DNA from: Rhabdophis nuchalis
Lineage: Eukaryota; Chordata; Lepidosauria; Squamata; Natricidae
DNA length: 64,000 nucleotides
Reading direction: 5' to 3'
Assembly (NCBI GenBank): GCA_039707465.1
Contig: CM077643.1
Coordinates: forward strand, 325,567,919-325,631,918
Position numbers and translations under genes: made by a program. Below are positions 46,330 to 57,950 of this stretch, one piece after another. Every line of letters begins with the position of its first letter. The stretch's first letter is position 1. The notes under the pieces were generated by a model. The model had not been told where the DNA came from and did no database searches. It saw nothing but the letters and a program-made list of their open reading frames with translations.

Positions 46330-47190
46330 ATCTTATTGATACAAGGAGGTGAGGTGAAGAAGCTCAGTTATAACAACAAAGACACGACCAGAGGGAAATT
46401 ATGGAATTGATGGTCAAAAACCTACAGATTTGTGGTTTAAGCTAAGCCAACATGCTAGTCAGCCCCAGAATGACAGAATAAAGTGAAACAGACTTGGAGC
46501 CAAGAAGCCAAGCTGTGTGTTCCCTCCTTGTTTATTCAACCTATGTATGAAATATTTATCAAGGGAAAGAAGAGAGGCAAGGTTATAAAACTAGAGGAAG
46601 AAAATCAATAGCCTTGCTATGCCTGATAGCTGAAAATGCAAATGATCTGCAAGCTTCATTAATGAGAGTCAAGGAGCACAGTGAAAAAAATGAGACTAAG
46701 ACTGAATACAAAGAAGACCAAAGTAATGACAACAGGTAATCCAATCAGCTTTAAAACTGACATGAAGATATGGAAATTGTTGATAGTTTTTGCTTTTAGA
46801 AGCAACAATGTGAAGGAAGAAGCAATCAAATAATATGGCACTTATTAGCACTTGGTAGTGTAAACAAGGAGGCCTTGAAAAGGATATTCAAATGCCAGAA
46901 TGTGACTGTATCTACAAAGATCAGAATCACAGACGATGGTGTTCCCTTGACTTTCAAGAAACAAGATAAAAAGATTGACATTTTTGATCCTTGATGTTGA
47001 AGAAGACTCCTGAGAATAGAGCCAGCTGATAAAACAGAACAAAAAATGGTTCATCAAATAAATTACTCCAGAGTTCACTCTTAATATACTAATAACCAAG
47101 CCCAAATTACCATATTTAGGACATATTATGCAAAGAACTAACAGTCTGGAAATGTCTCTAATGCTGGGTATGGTGGAAATGAAGTTAGGG
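46330..47190 (+). pseudogene. Bov-B (RTE) LINE ORF2 C-terminal relic
   Basis: The frames are shifted many times but the ordered pattern is that of Bov-B ORF2. LFNLCMKY-like text near 46530 (after the polymerase core) is followed by KTKVMTT-like text near 46720. VSTKIRI-like text lies near 46910, and PYLGHIMQRTNSLEMSLMLG, the best-preserved box, lies at 47110-47170. The reverse transcriptase active site is not preserved. The L2 element starts just after it, so the L2 probably inserted into or next to this Bov-B. Confidence 0.65.
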
Positions 47191-47212
47191 AGCATGTTTG
47201 AATTAATGAGAT

Positions 47213-49721
47213 GGGGCCTAGGGAGGCAGTTGGGTGTGTTAGTTGTATACCTGGCTCCTCGCTATACAACAACAGCCCTGCCCGAGCTCCTAGAGGTGAT
47301 AGACGAGGCGGCAGTTGAGACCCCCAGACTAGTAGTCATGGGGGACTTTAACTTGCCGTCGGCGGGCGAAGCCTCTGGAGCAGCTTGGGAGTTCATGGCC
47401 TCCATAACGGCCATGGACCTGACCCAGGTAGTTTTAGGCCCTACTCACGAGGGGGGAAACACGCTGGATTTGATCTTTGTCTCAGGACAGTGGAGCTGTG
47501 ATCTGGGAATAGGGGATCTAGTCATCACTCCCTTGTCATGGACAGATCGCGCTCTCCTTCGGCTGGACTTTCCAATCGCGTCACCTCACCGCGGGGAGGC
47601 GGAACCGGATACTCCTATATGGTTCCGCCCCAGGCTTCTAATGGACCCGGAAAGGTTCCAGAGGGAGCTTGGGCCAATTCCTGTGACCCTGCCTCGCGAC
47701 TCGACTGAGGACTAGTGGCCGCATGGTTAAGTGCGGCTGCAGGGGCCTTGGACCGAGTTGCGCCCTTGCGGCCTCTCTTGCGGCGACGAATCACCCAGGC
47801 TCCCTGGTTTACTGAGGAGCTTCGGGGGATGAAGCGCCACAAGAGACGCCTAGAGAGCAGATGGAGATCCTCTCGCTCCGAAGCCGACCGAACACTAGCA
47901 AGAACCCATATTAGGGCTTACTTAGTGGTGATAAGGGTGGCCAAGCGTGAGTATTGTGCCACCCTTATTGCATCCGCAGATAACCGCCCTGCCACCCTGT
48001 TTGGGGTGACCCGCTCCCTCCTTCATCAGAGGCCGCGGGAAGCCCCTTTGCAAGGGCGAGCAGAGAAATTTATCTGCAGGAGAAAATCACTCGGATTCGG
48101 AAAGAGCTACCCTCCATCGACAGTGGTCCTGTGGGACTGTCCGAGACTAGTCTTGTGGCTCCTTCTTGGGAGGAGTTTGACTTTGTTACCACCGAGGATA
48201 TGGACAGGTTGTCAAGGAAACTTAGGGCGACCACATGTTTATTGGACCCGTGTCCCTCCCGGCTTGTACTGGCATCCTGGGAGACGACACGAGGCTGGCT
48301 CCAGGGCATTGTCAATGCATCTTTGAGTGAGGGGTCCTTACCTGCCATCTTGAAAGAGGCGGTAGTGAGGCCCCTCCTCAAGAAGCCATCCCTGGACCCA
48401 GCATTATTAGAGAACTATCGTCCGGTCTCCAATCTTCACTTTTTGGTGAAGGTTGTTGAGAGTGTGGTAGCCCAACAGTTTCCGCGACACCTGGAGGAAG
48501 TTGATTATCTAGACCCGCGCCAGTCCGGCTTCCGACCTGGTCACAGCACCGAGACGGCATTGGTCGCGTTGGTCGATGATCTCTGGAGGGCGCGGGATAG
48601 AGGTTATTCCTCTATCCTAGTCCTATTAGACCTCTCGGCGGCTTTTGATACCATCGACCATGGTATCCTATTGCACCGACTGGGGGGGTTGGGGCTGGGA
48701 GGCACCGTTCTGCGGTGGTTCTCATCCTACCTCTCTGGTCGGTCGCAATATGTGTTGACAGGAAGGTAGAGGTCGACCTCGAGGCCTCTCTTATGTGGGG
48801 TTCCTCAGGGGTCGGTCCTCTCGCCCCTCCTTTTCAACACATATATGAAGCCGCTGGGTGAGATCATCCGTGGTTTTGGGGTGGAGTACCACCTGTACGC
48901 TGATGACACCCAGCTGTACATATCCACCCCAAACCACCCCAACGATGCCGCCGAAGTGCTGTCCCGGTGTTTGGAAGCCGTACGGATCTGGATGGGTGGT
49001 AACAAACTCAAGCTCAACCCTGCCAAGACTGAGTGGCTTTGGTTTCCGGCACCCCAGTTCAGCCAGATTATTCCAACTCCAACTCTGGCCATTGGGGCGA
49101 AACACTGGCCCCCGTGGAGAGGGCGCGCAATTTGGGTGTCCTCCTGGATTCCCGGCTGTCCATGGAGGACCATGTGGCGGCCGTGGCCAGGGGGGCCAAT
49201 TGCGCCTCTTACTGGACCGGGCTGCACTTCGCACAGTCACTCAAGCTCTCGTGACGTCCCGACTCAACTACTGTAATGCTCTCTACATGGGGCTTCCCTT
49301 GAGGTGCACTCGAAAGCTACAGCTAGTCCAAAACGCAGACGCGCGGGTGATTATGGGAGCCACTAGATGCTCCCACATAACACCGATCCTGCGCGAGCTG
49401 CATTGGCTTCCTGTGGCCTTTCGGGTGCGCTTCAAGGTTTTGACGACCATCTTTAAAGCGCTCCATGGCTCGGGGCCTAGCTATATGCGAGACCGCCTCC
49501 TGCCCCATACATCCCTTAGACCGATACGCTCCCACAGAGAAGGCCTTCTCAGGGTGCTGTTGGCCGGACAATGCCAACTGGCGACACCCAGGGGAAGAGC
49601 CTTCTCTGTGGCGGGTCCAGCCCTCTGGAATGACCTGCCCCCTGAACTACGTACCATCACCGACCTCCGCCTCTTCCGCCAATGTCTTAAGACGTATTTG
49701 TTTCAACAAGCCGGCCTAGCC
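47213..49721 (+). pseudogene. L2 endonuclease-reverse transcriptase (ORF2), frameshifted
   Basis: The endonuclease end is in the frame to 47715: VYLAPR, then the catalytic-type MGDFNLP, then GNTLDLIF. A premature stop and frame change lead to a basic linker (47715-48060). The reverse transcriptase is in the frame 48131-48769, with RPVSNLHF, SGFRPGHSTETAL and the first catalytic Asp in LVLLDLSAAFDTIDHG, then WFSSYLSGR. Another shift leads to QGSVLSPLLFN and the HLYADDTQLY active-site box at about 48890-48920. KLKLNPAKTEWLWFP follows, and the C-terminal part lies in a third frame to 49721 (LPPELRTITDLRLF). At least three frameshifts make it inactive. Confidence 0.92.
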
Positions 49722-49915
49722 TAACCTCCCATGGGGACTTTTAGGTAGTTTTAAATTGGGTTTTAAAATTTGGTTTTAGCGCAGGATAGGATTATTTAAT
49801 AGTTTTTTTAAAATTATATTTATTGTATTTTGTATGCTTTTTAAATTTCCTGTGCGCCGCCCTGGGTCCTCTGTGGAGAAGGGCGGGATATAAATTTAAA
49901 TAAATAAATAAATAA
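47213..49915 (+). mobile_element. L2-clade LINE, longest copy in the window
   Basis: It runs from the apurinic endonuclease C-terminal part, through a linker and reverse transcriptase, to the 3' UTR (GCGCCGCCCTGGGTCCTC...GGGCGGGATATAAAT) and a (TAAA)n tail. It is 5'-truncated at about 47213, lacking ORF1 and the endonuclease N-terminus. It serves as the reference for the other L2 pieces here, and 22529-22816 is its closest relative. Confidence 0.92.
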
Positions 49916-50126
49916 ATGGTTAAGACACCAGGCTAGAAACAAGGAAACATGGAGTTCTAACTTCACCTTAGGCATTAAAGCTGGCTGGGCAACTTAAAGA
50001 CCATCACTTTTTCTCAGCCTAAGTTACCTCATAGGTTTGCTGTTTCAGGGAAAATCAAAGAAGATAGAAATATTGGGTATGTTCACCATCTTGAGTCATT
50101 TTTAAAAATAGTAAAAGTAGGATAAT

Positions 50127-50128
<2 letters not shown>
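49916..50128 (+). mobile_element. tRNA-derived SINE directly after the L2 tail
   Basis: The string GGTTAAGACACCAGGCTAGAAAC...GAGTTCTAAC (box A/B-like spacing), CTGGCTGGGCAACTT, and the end CACCATCTTGAGTCATTT...TAGTAAAAGTAGGATAA has the layout of a squamate tRNA SINE with a LINE-type tail. It abuts the L2 tail with no spacer. Confidence 0.6.

Positions 50129-50197
<69 letters not shown>
50129..50197. repeat. (GATA)n-(GACA)n microsatellite
   Basis: About 4 GATA units followed by about 13 GACA units at the SINE tail. The VCLS-repeat frame over it is an artefact. Confidence 0.95.
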
Positions 50198-50755
50198 TAA
50201 AGTCACCTAGAAACTGGACTACATGCTGATTCCATGACTCCATGTGACTGGAGACTCTGGGGGAAGTGACAAAGTTTTAGTTTTAAACGGGTGTAAAACC
50301 AGTGGTAACATAGAGCCAGTTTTCCACCAAATCTGTGCCAATTTGATATGTCCCAATAAAATGTTCTTTGAGGAATATACCTGCCTCAAAGTTCTTATTG
50401 AAGGGGATGTATTACTTGAAACCTTGACAGCACTTTTTAATGCAATATGCAGCTATAAGGAATCTTTAAAAAAAATAAAGAGCATCATTAGAAGATCTAA
50501 CGCATTAGGTTGGGACAGATACTCTTGGAGAACATCTATTTATGTGGTTGCTAAAAGTGAACAGCAATTTGATGGCATATAATTAATCAATCAATTATAT
50601 GAACAGAAGTGCAAATATAATAAACTGTAGCCCAAACATAAATTGTGTGGAAATCTAATCTTCCACAACATTTTAGGTAAAACTTTATCCGAAGTGTATC
50701 AAAAGTTTTTTGTGTATTAGCAAAGCTAGTATCACTTGTTTATCTTTGTCAACAT
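50198..50755. other. Unassigned DNA with a 112-codon frame
   Basis: A plus-strand frame at 50244-50582 has no recognisable domain, coding bias or repeat membership. I regard it as chance. Confidence 0.4.
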
Positions 50756-50962
50756 GTTGTTGTTAGTTGCGAAGTCATGTTCGACTCATTGCGACCCCAT
50801 GGACAAAGTTCCTTTAGGCCTTCCTGTCCTCTACCATTTTCTGGAGTCCATTTAAGATCACATCTACTGCTTCAGTGACTCCATCCAGCCCCTCATTCTG
50901 TGTCATCCCGTTCTTCTTTTTCCCTCAATCTTTCCCAGCATCAGGCTCTTCTCCAATGACTC
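50756..50962 (-). mobile_element. Bov-B (RTE) LINE, 3' terminus
   Basis: It begins with the reversed tail (GTTGTTGTTAGTTGCGAAG, TCATGTTCGACTC) and runs into the reversed ORF2 end (CTTCCTGTCCTC, TTTCCCAGCATCAGGCTC), the same boxes as 9100-9303 in the other orientation. Confidence 0.8.
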
Positions 50963-51077
50963 TGTATTATATTATCTGTATTGACAAACTGTATTGTCCA
51001 CATACACATTTACTAGATTATCCAAAAGCCTTATGTTATCCAAACCTTGATTTTCCTCATAGAATCAGATTATATAG

Positions 51078-51441
51078 CCGTGATGGCGAACCTATGGCAT
51101 GGATGCCACAGGTGGCACGCGGAACCATTTCTTAGGGCACGCGAGGCGTTGCCCTCTCAGCTCCAGCGTGCCTGTGTGCGCTGGCCAGCTGATTTAGGCC
51201 TTCTTTTGAGGCCGTTTTTTGCCCTCTGTGGGCCTCAGGGAAGCTCCTGAAGCCACTGGAGGTGGGGGGGAGGCTGTTTTCACCCTCCCCAGGCTCCTAG
51301 AAAGCCTTTGGAGCAAGGGGTGGAGCGAAAAAAATCACGCCAAAAGTAGGGGGTCGTGCACATTGCATTATGGGTGTGGCACGACTCCCCTGCGCTCCCC
51401 CTGCTTTTGGCACGCGAGCCAAAAAAGGTTAGCCATCACTG
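51078..51441. mobile_element. hAT-like element ('GGTTAGCCAT' family)
   Basis: The ends are CCGTGATGGCGAACC and GGTTAGCCATCACTG. The flanks are an exact 8-bp duplication, TTATATAG (51070-51077 and 51442-51449). Confidence 0.95.
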
Positions 51442-51449
51442 TTATATAG

Positions 51450-52160
51450 GATAAACCCCTGCAGGTAATACCAGTTGTAAACATTGTAGCTCTTGGAGTC
51501 TTAGCATCAACATTTAACAGACTCATCAGGTATAGTTTGTATAATAGGTAAACAGTCTCCAAAATAAGTGAATAGAATCAAGCTAGTGGAGATTTGTTTT
51601 TATAATATATCTGAAATTATTCTAAATATATAAATACTGTTATTCCATCAGGCTCATAAAAAAGAAATGCTGGACTTATTTTAGGGCAGCATCTATTAAA
51701 AGCACTGGGAACTTAATTTCACACATGATTATTACTATAATGTCTTCCTGATGTAGTAAATTAATCCCATTATTAGGGAAAATGACAGCCAAACCTGAAA
51801 CAAGAAAAACAGGGGAAACTTTTGAATTTAGTGTTACCCTTTGCTAAACCTTTAACATTCCCCACCTCTGAAAGGATCTCTTTAAAATGTTTCCAGAACT
51901 TCAAAACATGAAGAAATTACCAGAGAGAAAACGGGGAGGGCCTAATTTTGAGCTGGATCTTCAAGCTGCCATAACTGCTAAGGCTCTTAGTGATAGAGGT
52001 TTGTGCTTCCAATAATTACTTCCAATGGAGAAAATGTCTATAGCCTTCCAGTTTAGTTGAATTCAGTGTAAGATATCCATATTAAACTACAGATGGGACT
52101 AAGAATTCTGGAAGAACTACTTTCCAGAGAGCCTCTCCTTACTGATCTAACGGTGCCTTT
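51450..52160. other. Unassigned AT-rich DNA
   Basis: About 710 bp, no recognisable features. Confidence 0.45.
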
Positions 52161-52495
52161 TAGAATAGAATAGAATAGAATAGAATTCTTTATTGGCCAA
52201 GTGTGATTGGACACACAAAGAATTTGTCTTGGTCCATATGCTCTCAGTGTACATAGAAGAAAAGATACATTTGTCAAGAATCATAAGTTACAACACTTAA
52301 TGATAGTCATAGGGTACAAATAAGAAATCAAATTATATTAGGAAACAACCAATATAATCGTAAGGATACAAGCAACAAAGTCACAGTCATATAGTCTTAA
52401 GTGGGAGGAGATGGGTGATAGGAATGATGAGAAGATTAGTAGTAGTGCAGACTTAGTAAATAGTTTGACAGTGTTGAGAGAATTATTTTTATTAT
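52161..52495 (-). mobile_element. Snake-abundant CR1-L3-type 3' repeat, uninterrupted copy
   Basis: (AATAG)n is followed by TTTATTGGCCAAGTGTGATTGG, GCTCTCAGTGTACAT, AATCATAAGTTACAACACTT and GTGGGAGGAGATGGGTGATAG. It provides the empty-site sequence for the L1-like insertion at 24434-26457. Confidence 0.75.
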
Positions 52496-52690
52496 TTTTC
52501 AAGAGGTAACTGGACTTTCTAGTTTTTCTTTGAAGATGTTTCACTTCTCATCCAAGAAGCTTCTTCAGAGAAGTCAAACGTCTTCAAAGAAAAACCAAAA
52601 AGTCCAGTTGCCTCTTGAAAAAGCACCTTTGGGACAACCATGATCTGGATGACTGAGAATTTCCATAGACACTCTCCTTACTGAGTACAA
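52496..52690. mobile_element. Penelope-like terminus as an inverted palindrome
   Basis: The left arm (52496-52550) and right arm (52567-52621) are reverse complements with few mismatches: TTCAAGAGGTAACTGGACTT against AAGTCCAGTTGCCTCTTGAA, and TTTGAAGATGTTTCACTTCTC against GAGAAGTCAAACGTCTTCAAA. The right arm continues with AAAAAGCACCTTTGGGACAACC. The minus strand at 52536-52571 has the hammerhead-like string. Confidence 0.6.
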
Positions 52691-52831
52691 AATTGGGTTG
52701 CTAAAGAACTTGGAGTGTTGGTTGTGGACCATAGGACTGTCCACAGTGTGAGAATGACGCTTCAAGAGACCATGTGAATATCTAGAAGAAAGAACTGGAG
52801 AGAAAGCCACAGATCAGGAAAACTTAATATC

Positions 52832-53047
52832 TGTTAGATATTATTAAGACTGGAGCAATAGGTTCCACCAAGGTCCTCCATTCCAGCAGAAAAATACTGG
52901 AAACTGATTGGCTGAGCCATCTGACAGCTCCCTATAAAAGGGCTAGCTGTCAGACAGGCCAGCACTGGATCTGTACATAGTTGCTGAATAAAGAAATGTT
53001 GCTGTCACTGAAGCCTGAGTCCTCTCCTCCATTCCCCCTATCCAACA
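52832..53047 (+). mobile_element. Short LTR-like unit
   Basis: It begins TGTTAGATATTATT and ends CCCTATCCAACA (TG...CA). It has TATAAAAGGGC at 52934 and AATAAAG at 52987, the expected promoter and polyadenylation order of an LTR. The flanking 5-mers do not match, so this may be one end of a decayed element or a recombinant solo LTR. Confidence 0.5.
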
Positions 53048-53673
53048 GTTTCCATGAACAGAAAATAAATTGGGATTTTTTTTCACCAGAAAGATTTTTT
53101 TTTAAATGCTTGACTGTAATAGGTAGCTTTGTAATTAATTCATGCAAGTCAGAAACAAACATCAGGTAAGCAATTCTTCCAAAAAGAGACAGAGAGAAAA
53201 ACACCTCACTGAATATATAAACAAAGCAAAAAAACCCAAATCTTACTATTTATATGAGATTTATTTGCTTTTTTGTTGTTTGGTTTGTTTTTCTTAGAAC
53301 ACCGTATCTGCATTTTATTTCAATTCAGTAAGCATAATTTACTGCTCACCTTGAGGAAAGTGCTGTTGTTCTGTTCCAAAAATATTTTTTCCTCTTCCCT
53401 TACTTCCCTTGTTATAAGGCAATCATTTTGTATCTCTCCAATCTTTGACAGTCACAATCAGAGATAACCTCTCATAGGAGGATAACGATATTCACAATCA
53501 GAATACATCAATATGCATCTATTGAGCCATTGCAAAGTGTACCACGGATGTAAATATGAAGACTACACTTGGCTCATGTTGATGTTAGCCTTATTTATGT
53601 CCTTAATTACTTGCTGAGAGGCATAAAATGGAATAGATCCAAAGAGATGTTTCTGGGGAAACATGTTTATACC
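53048..53673. other. Unassigned AT-rich DNA
   Basis: About 630 bp; nothing recognisable. Confidence 0.45.
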
Positions 53674-53822
53674 AGGGGTGGGTGAAGGCAGGCACTACTG
53701 CCGTTTCGCTTGAAACAAGATGGCGGTGCCTATGGCGCAATCCAGGAAACCAGTTTGGGGGCATGGCAGGCTTGAGTCACTGCCGGTTTCAGTGACCCAG
53801 GCTGCCAAACCACTACGGGTCC
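53674..53822. mobile_element. hAT-like element fragment
   Basis: Starts CAGGGGTGGGTGAAGG, like other CAGGGGTGGG ends in the window, with a C/G-rich interior. The right end is lost. 53823-54082 beyond it is unassigned. Confidence 0.5.
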
Positions 53823-54082
53823 TATGTTTCCCAAATATTGTTCTGGAGATTTGGATGACCCTGTTTAACTCCAGGAATGTGTAGGGAAGAATAGTGCTGG
53901 AACTGCAACAAACCTATGGATTGTGTTCCATATATGCATGTTCCTGGCCTTTTGGAAATGTCTGAAGATCTGGCTCTATCATATTGTTTGGAGGTCACAG
54001 AAGAGCACAGAGCCGTCGGGCTGGTTAGCAGCTTCAAGGCTCTCCTCCTGCCTAAAACTTTGAATTTTAACTGTCTTTGCCT

Positions 54083-54325
54083 CACATTTTCATGTGTTTA
54101 TATTTTACTTGTATACTGCCCAGAGTCCATTTGGGAGGGACACAGGCAGCTTCCAAGTCTGATAAATAAACATAAAGAAATCTTGCTCCCTTCCTTCCCA
54201 TTTTTCCCCAATTTTAAACCAATTGTAATGTTATTAATTATTTTAATGTTTTATATTGAGGTGTTTTTTTTAACTGATTGTAAGCCTCTAGGCAAGCTGG
54301 GCAGCCTATAAATTAATAAATAAAT
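54083..54325 (+). mobile_element. Two old LINE 3' ends (L2/CR1-like)
   Basis: ATACTGCCCAGAGTCCATTTGGG...GATAAATAAA (54110-54169) and GTAAGCCTCTAGGCAAGCTGGGCAGCC...AATAAATAAAT (54280-54325) each have the conserved GCCCAGAG.../GGGCRGCC stem and tail of L2-type 3' ends. Coding parts are not recognisable. Confidence 0.5.
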
Positions 54326-55449
54326 GAAAACAAAGAAATCAGATAAAAATGAGATATACCAATAACTTCCATTTGTTTTGAATTCTAAAGTTTTGACACA
54401 TTGCATGTCCAATGGACATGTTTAAAAAATTAAGGAATTCAGAAAAGCAAGAAAGGTGACAGAGCAAGTTATCTTTCACCTCTTAAGTTACAACCTTGAG
54501 TATTGACTCGCATTTTCTGTATTACGTATTTCATCTTCACATGAAAATCAGATGACAATCAAGTGGAGATATGAGTGAATAGCCTTTTTTCTGCTCGTTT
54601 GACATTTGCACAAAGCAAATTTATTTTGCACAAACCCTTTGGAAAGCATCTCCTGTATATCTCCTCAGCTTAAAATTTAATAGCCATTAAATTTGGACTG
54701 CCATTCCTACCATGTCCAAACATTGAGGCCTTCAGCCAGAAAATTATGTGTTATAATGAAGTAGTGTGTCAGTGCCAACAGCCACTACAGTACATTCACT
54801 GGCTTGAAAGAGAAATAGGTCCTTGCGGGCAAGCTGTGCTTCGAATATGTCATTCACAGATATTGATGCCGTAGTGCCATAGGCAGAGAAAAATCATTGT
54901 AGTGTTTAGAAGGGAACAATCATTGGCACGTTGAATATAAATAGTTCTATTCACAGGTGCATTAGATTCAATTAAAACTGGGCTCTTATGTCATTGCATG
55001 AAAATGATATTGTATCAGACCATTTCTGTTTGGAAATACTTATATGTATGGAACCTACTTTACACATACATGCACCAGAGGCCTGGAGAGAAGATTGTTT
55101 GCATCTCTTTGAAGTTTGGCCTAAATATTTGGTGTAAACTGAGGCCACTTGCATAGTAATTGCTTTTCCCATAGCTGTGGCTTCAGCACAGATGATTTGC
55201 AGGACCATCTATGTCCGTACATGCTATTCCACATTGTTAGATGTTTAGTGAGGCTCCTTTTGCTAATTTTGCCATGGTTATGGGGTTTTGATTTAACGAC
55301 AAGTTGTGGAGTAGGTGAGAATGATCCCTTTACAGTTATAGTTTAATAATGGGGTTAACATTCCACCCCCCTCCATCCAAAACTTTTTCCATTTCTAAGG
55401 GTGAGACTTTTACCATTGTAGCTTACCAATATTTAACTCTTATTTAATA
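54326..55449. other. Unassigned DNA
   Basis: About 1.1 kb lacking repeat signatures. 54700-55200 has balanced composition and could be tested for conservation. I see no exon. Confidence 0.4.
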
Positions 55450-55999
55450 ATGCCTTGGTAAAACTATACTTGGAATACTGCATATATATTTTTATTGTGA
55501 CAGTGTAAAAAAGATGTTGAAACTCTAAGAAGAATACAGAGAAGAGCAACAAAGATGATTGGGAGGCTGGAGGCTGGACCCCGGCGGCTGAAACATATGA
55601 ACAATGGTTGCAGGAACTGGGTATGTCTAGTTTAATGAAAAGAAGGACCAGGGGAGACATGATAGCAGTCTTCCGATATCTCAGAGGGTGCCACAAAGAA
55701 GAGGCAGTCAAACTATTCTCCAAAGCACCAGAAGACAGGACAAGAAGCAATGGATGGAAACTAATCAAGGAGAAAAGCAACCTAGAACTAAGGAGATATT
55801 TCTTGACAGTTAGAACAATTAATCAGTGGAACAACGTGCTTCCAGAAGTTGTGAAAGCTCCACCACTGGAAGTTTTTAAGAAGATGCTGGATAACCATTT
55901 GTCTGAAGTGGTGTAGGGTTTCCTGGCTGAGGAGAGGGTTGGACTAGAAGACCTCCAAGGTCCCTTCCAACTCTGTTATGCAGTATTCTGTATTCTGTA
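55450..55999 (+). mobile_element. CR1 LINE, 3' end
   Basis: The ORF2 C-terminus starts at the LEYC box (CTTGGAATACTGC), with frameshifts near 55505-55590. It then stays open to 55913 (GMSSLMKRRTRGDM, WKLIKEKSNLELRR, PEVVKAP). The CR1 3' terminus follows, GGTTGGACTAGAAGACC...CCCTTCCAACTCTG, with ATTCTGT repeats. Confidence 0.92.
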
Positions 56000-56733
56000 A
56001 CTTGGGATCCACTGGAATCTCAAAATGTGCTTCTGGAGTTCAGCGAATAACTTCATTATCTGTGCTCTTTTATTTTAAATCAGTTTTTACATAAAAGTAA
56101 AAACTATATGATTTATACAATTCAAAGGAAAGGATATACTTCAAATGTAGAGTCTACTTAGTCTTTTTTCACTAGAAAAAAATATTTCTGATTTTCAGAT
56201 TTCTGAAATATGCTATAGCTGCAGCTTCAAATTAATTGCTCATAAATAAAACAAAAAAACTACCCAACTCTGAATATAACTTACCCCAGGAATTTATGTA
56301 TTTTCAATGGCAAAAACAGATTCTTTGAAGGAGGAGGAAGGAGGGAGGGATTTTTTTTTTTCTAGAATGCTCCTGTCTTAATAAAGTGAAGATTTTGGTA
56401 TACTACACCGTGCAATATGAACTTTGAAGTTGATGTTGATGTTACCCATTCAGTCATGTCCAATATCAGGTAACACTGCTTATTTGGTGGATGTTGTCTT
56501 TTATGAGAACCTTTCTAATCACAGCATCTATTTAGGTTCTCTCATCTATGGAGAACCAAAGAAAGAGAGAGAACATACAGCAAGTAGCAATGTACATAAA
56601 TATACATTGAAGATTTTTATACACCTTTTCATGCAGTTCTGGGACTACTGTAGAGTTGCTATTGTACATGGCCATGACCAAGAGATGGATCTATGATCAT
56701 AAAACTATTGATGGCCACTGCACTGGGGGATCC
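56000..56733. other. Unassigned AT-rich DNA
   Basis: About 730 bp with a T-run near 56350; no recognisable feature. Confidence 0.45.
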
Positions 56734-56735
56734 TA

Positions 56736-56969
56736 CCCTGTTTCCAGAAAATAAGACCTCCTCAGATAATGAGTCCAATCGGGCTTTTGAGCGCATCCCC
56801 CCAATATAAGCCCTTCCCTAAATATTGCCACACAGCAGCAGCCATGAGGTGACCACACTCGCCACCTCCTGCACCTCCAAAATAATAAGACCTCCCCAAA
56901 AATAAGGCCAAGTACTTATTTTGGGGGGGGGGTGTCAAAAGACCCTGTCTTATTTTCAGGGAAACACGG
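56736..56969. mobile_element. MITE with AAATAAGACCCTG termini (Tc1/mariner-like)
   Basis: The ends are ACCCTGTTTCCAGAAAATAAGAC and GTCTTATTTTCAGGGAAACACGGT, an inverted pair, flanked by TA on both sides (56734-56735 and 56970-56971). A TA duplication is typical of the Tc1/mariner superfamily. No transposase. Confidence 0.8.
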
Positions 56970-56971
56970 TA

Positions 56972-57718
56972 GACTTCCATTAACCTTCTAAGTCATCGGG
57001 AAGCCCGAGCAATTTATAGTTTACAGTGATGCCTTACTTAATCCTGACAATCTTTAATTTCAGTTCAGTTACTTACACTTTTTTGACATTCCAAAACTCA
57101 TGCAGTTTGGTGACTTATATTGCTCTGATCATTATTAATTTTTCACTAATGGTACTTAGTAAATGCTCCCCAAACTGAAATTATGGTGGATGTCACATTA
57201 ATATTTATTAGAGTTCGCCTCCATGCCAATTTTTCCATGCTGAAGGGTATTTAATCTTCTCAGTATATTTTATGTTATTTCACTACATGCTGATAATAAA
57301 GTATAAAAGGTTATTAGTTTTTTTTAGAAATACAAAATTAAAGGGCTTCTGGGGGAAGGCAGTCAGCAATTGTGGCAAAGATCAAGGAACTGGCCTTATA
57401 TTTATCAATTTAAAACCTTATGCCACAATAAGTGCCTTACACTTGGATCCAGAGTTTTTATTTATTTATTAAATGTGTATCTGCACATGTTAAGCTAGAG
57501 GTGTTAGAGTTAGCCATACATAGAGTAAATCAATTGAAATATTGAGCTTTCAACGACTCATGCTAATTTTCTTAAAGGTTTCAGAACTGAAAGGCAATCT
57601 CAGAATTTAGGAAAATTACTATGGTATTCATTGGTTTTTCTACCATTACTAGATTCATTTCTAATTTAGAATTCTTTTGTTTTTCTTCTCTACTTCTCTC
57701 TCTATGCCAGGAGACATG
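56972..57718. other. Unassigned AT-rich DNA
   Basis: About 750 bp; nothing recognisable. Confidence 0.45.
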
Positions 57719-57726
57719 GCTTAGTG

Positions 57727-57832
57727 CAGGGGTCTCCAACCTTTGCAACTTTAAGTCTGAAGGACTTCAGCTCCCAGAATTCTGGGAGCTGAAGTCCTTC
57801 AGACTTAAAGTTGCAAAGGTTGGAGACCCCTG
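57727..57832. mobile_element. Palindromic hAT-type MITE, nearly perfect
   Basis: A 106-bp hairpin: each arm of 53 bases is the reverse complement of the other almost without mismatch, so it has no loop. The ends are CAGGGGTCTCCAACC and GGTTGGAGACCCCTG. The flanks are an exact 8-bp duplication, GCTTAGTG (57719-57726 and 57833-57840). The arm identity suggests a recent insertion. Confidence 0.97.
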
Positions 57833-57950
57833 GCTTAGTGGATGATGGGAGGGGTGTGGAACTTGTTAGCTTATTTGTAGTAGTTTCTTACTTCTTATGA
57901 AAATATTACTTCTGGTAACCTACATTTGACACAGTATAGGTGTAATGGGA

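Noticed and set aside
47128..47715. 195-codon frame as a host gene
   Set aside because: The start lies in decayed Bov-B and the rest is L2 endonuclease (MGDFNLP, GNTLDLIF boxes).
50244..50582. 112-codon plus-strand frame
   Set aside because: No recognisable domain, no repeat family, no splice or promoter context. The length is within chance expectation for 64 kb in six frames.
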